A DNA stretch of 64,000 nt from Arenibacter antarcticus (GTDB lineage Bacteria; Bacteroidota; Bacteroidia; Flavobacteriales; Flavobacteriaceae): assembly GCF_041320605.1 (NCBI RefSeq), contig NZ_CP166679.1, forward strand, positions 3,086,001 to 3,150,000, given 5' to 3'. A program made the translations under genes and the position numbers. Below the pieces are notes generated by a model. That model was not told where the DNA came from, ran no database searches, and was given only the letters and a program-made list of their open reading frames with translations. Of the stretch, positions 61,934 to 64,000 are shown one piece after another. How positions within the stretch are numbered: position 1 is the first letter of the stretch; the number at the start of each line of letters is the position of its first letter.

Positions 61934-64000
61934 ATGAAAAAACCGCCAAACTCAGGGGAACTTTTCCCTTGGTGCTTAAAATTTAATTTAAAAATGAAGT
62001 TATCACTTCTGTTTTTGCTAACCGTGTCATTTGTAATGCAGGCAAATTCGACCTATTCACAGAAGACTAAAATTTCTTTGGATCTAGGAATTGCAACTGT
62101 TGAAACTGTTTTAGACGAAATTGAGACGAAGACCGAGTTCAAGTTTATTTTTAATACGAAAACAATAGATTTAAACAGGAAGGTATCCATAAAAGTTAAG
62201 AAGGCATCTGTAGAGAGAATATTGGAGTTGCTTTTTAAGGAAATGGATGTTTCTTATGAATTGGATGATAGGAAAATTTTACTTAAGGAAAAGGAGATTA
62301 AGAAAATTGGGAAATCAATCAAATCTCCTACAGTTTCGAGTAATGTACAGTTTCAAGTTTCTGGAACCATTTCAGACTCAGAAGGTATGCCATTGCCAGG
62401 TGCAAGCATAGTTGAAAAAGGAACAACTAATGGTGTTCAATCCGATTTTGATGGGAAATTCACTCTTGACTTAACGGATGCCAATGCTACATTGGTAGTT
62501 TCTTATATTGGTTTTTCCACCAAGGAAGTTCTTGTAGGCGGTCAGATTGTTCTCAATGTTATTTTGGAGGAAAGTGCTGCAGGTTTAGATGAGGTTGTTG
62601 TAGTGGGCTATGGAACACAGAAGAAAGCTGATATTTTAGGTTCTGTATCACAAATAACTTCCAAAGACCTAATAACTAGTCCTAACATGAATCTTTCGTC
62701 TATGTTGCAAGGAAAATTGTCAGGTGTAATAACCAAACAACAAAGTGGTCAGCCTGGTAAAGATGGAGCTTCATTTAAAGTAAGAGGATTAAGTACTTTA
62801 GGAAGCAATACTCCATTAGTAGTGGTAGATGGTATACCTAGACCTTTCCCCTCAGTTAATCCTGATGAAATTGAGTCCATAACCGTATTGAAAGATGCTG
62901 CTTCTGCAGCTGTCTATGGGGTTAGGGCTTCTAATGGTGTTATAGAAATTACCACTAAAAAAGGGATTGAGCAAAAACCTGAAGTGACTTTTAATTCGGC
63001 AGTATCAATTAGTTCAAACACGCGGTTTCCACGTTTTTTAAATGGCCCAGAATACGCTTATTGGTTTAATAAAGCACAAGAAATGGATGGGGTTCCAGAA
63101 CCAGGAAGGCGATTTACACCAGAACAGATGGACCGTATTCAGAATGGTGATCCACAAGGGGTCTTCGCGAATACAGACTGGTTTAATTTGTTATTTAATA
63201 ACTCTGCTCCGAGTTATACAAAAAACATTTCCCTTCGAGGTGGTACTGAATCTGTTAAATATTTTATTTCATTAGGCTCTTACAATCAAGAAGGAATTAT
63301 AAGTCGAACTTCTTATGACCGGTATAACCTACGCGCTAATATAGATGCCAAAGTTTCAAATAATTTTGAAATTGGATTTAAAATTGGAGCTGGTACTTCT
63401 GACACCAAGCAACCTGGTTTGACTGCTGGAATCGGAAATTCATATGCTTCAATTTTTTCTCAAGCTATAATGTCGTATCCTTATTTGGCTGCATATACTC
63501 CTGAAGGCAAGCCAGTAGGAAGTATGAATCCAGGTAATGGGAATCAAAATCCAATTACTGCTAGAGATCTATCCGGATCAAATACAACCCATGCGAACAA
63601 ATTTGAGGGGAGTATTTCATTAAAGTACAATCTACCCGCTATTCAAGGATTAAGTTTTAAAGTTAATGCAGCTCATGATAAGGGATATAGCGTGATAAAG
63701 GCTACCCTTTTACCTTACAAATTGATGATGTATAATCTTGGTACAGATTCCTATAATGAAGGTTATGCTCGACATAGCCTCAGTGGTGAAGCTGTGATTA
63801 ATCAATGGTTCGCTGATGCATGGACTTCAACAATTCAGTCTTCGGTAAACTATAATCGAGATTTTGATAAGCATAGTGTAGGCGGGTTGTTCCTATATGA
63901 ATATATTGAAAATGGTGGTACTGGTCTTTCTGGGGGAAGAAAAGGATTTCCTATCCAAGATATCATGGATCTAAGTTATGGAGAGGAGGTAATTGATAAT
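61934..64000 (+). CDS. SusC/RagA-type TonB-dependent transporter with STN domain, cut by window edge
   Basis: 689 codons are open to the right edge. The STN signalling domain lies at residues about 45-105 (ISLDLGIATVETVLDEIETK...FIFNTKTIDLNRKVSIKVK), then a carboxypeptidase-D-like domain (SGTISDSEGMPLPGASIVEKG), the SusC box (DEVVVVGYGTQKKADILGSV) and the plug (SVNPDEIESITVLKDAASAAVYG). The STN domain pairs with the FecR just upstream, so substrate binding would trigger the FecI-type sigma factor. The substrate is unknown; a SusD gene probably follows. Confidence 0.93.
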   Translation, partial: MKKPPNSGELFPWCLKFNLKMKLSLLFLLTVSFVMQANSTYSQKTKISLDLGIATVETVLDEIETKTEFKFIFNTKTIDLNRKVSIKVKKASVERILELLFKEMDVSYELDDRKILLKEKEIKKIGKSIKSPTVSSNVQFQVSGTISDSEGMPLPGASIVEKGTTNGVQSDFDGKFTLDLTDANATLVVSYIGFSTKEVLVGGQIVLNVILEESAAGLDEVVVVGYGTQKKADILGSVSQITSKDLITSPNMNLSSMLQGKLSGVITKQQSGQPGKDGASFKVRGLSTLGSNTPLVVVDGIPRPFPSVNPDEIESITVLKDAASAAVYGVRASNGVIEITTKKGIEQKPEVTFNSAVSISSNTRFPRFLNGPEYAYWFNKAQEMDGVPEPGRRFTPEQMDRIQNGDPQGVFANTDWFNLLFNNSAPSYTKNISLRGGTESVKYFISLGSYNQEGIISRTSYDRYNLRANIDAKVSNNFEIGFKIGAGTSDTKQPGLTAGIGNSYASIFSQAIMSYPYLAAYTPEGKPVGSMNPGNGNQNPITARDLSGSNTTHANKFEGSISLKYNLPAIQGLSFKVNAAHDKGYSVIKATLLPYKLMMYNLGTDSYNEGYARHSLSGEAVINQWFADAWTSTIQSSVNYNRDFDKHSVGGLFLYEYIENGGTGLSGGRKGFPIQDIMDLSYGEEVIDN

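Overview
The window looks like a chromosome segment from a Flavobacteriaceae-type Bacteroidetes bacterium, probably marine or particle-associated. The grounds are AT-rich DNA, SusC/SusD pairs, a hybrid two-component regulator, FecI/FecR signalling, TAnnTTTG-type promoters and many lipoproteins. No genus call is possible from sequence alone.

Layout. 1-1.7 kb: the end of a minus-strand type I CRISPR-Cas operon (cas6, then a Cas8b-like gene cut by the window edge; no array inside). 1.9-7.7 kb: a decayed mobilisable region with an excisionase-like HTH, a MobC/relaxase pair, hairpins that may be oriT, a DUF4143 ATPase behind three 33-bp direct repeats, and remnants of a PQQ dehydrogenase and an esterase. 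8.2-23.4 kb: a long minus-strand run of exported proteins (lipoproteins, a Tat-signal protein, a YkgJ protein, an OmpA-like protein and a lipoprotein with a caspase/CHAT-like His-Cys dyad) behind a 1316-aa hybrid two-component regulator.

23.7-42.8 kb: a 19-kb integrative mobilisable element inserted in the 3' half of tRNA-Arg(TCT). It is bounded by 45-bp direct repeats and carries a tyrosine integrase, a serine recombinase, a MobC/relaxase pair, two toxin-antitoxin pairs, an EamA exporter and a heavy-metal resistance block: RND pump fused to TolC, adaptor, PII-like protein, Fur-family regulator, DUF3703 and a P-type ATPase. Just beyond it lie scars of an earlier related insertion.

43.2-59.4 kb: a proposed choline-lipid utilisation locus. 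It has SusC/SusD, a Calx-beta-like lipoprotein, two DNase-I-fold phosphodiesterases, an NPP/alkaline-phosphatase-type enzyme, a BetI-like TetR regulator, betaine aldehyde dehydrogenase, choline dehydrogenase and a symporter closely resembling animal choline transporter CHT1. Two nearly identical BetI-type palindromes, one before susC and one before the TetR gene, tie the outer-membrane part to the bet part. Decayed copies of the TetR HTH lie on both sides of the SusCD/phosphodiesterase block. 59.5-64 kb: a phospholipase-D-like remnant, then FecI-type sigma, FecR and an STN-containing SusC that runs off the edge.

Strongest candidates for something undescribed: (1) the choline regulon that joins a SusCD system, secreted phosphodiesterases, a CHT1-like transporter and BetBA under shared operators; (2) the exported-protein operon containing the caspase-like lipoprotein.
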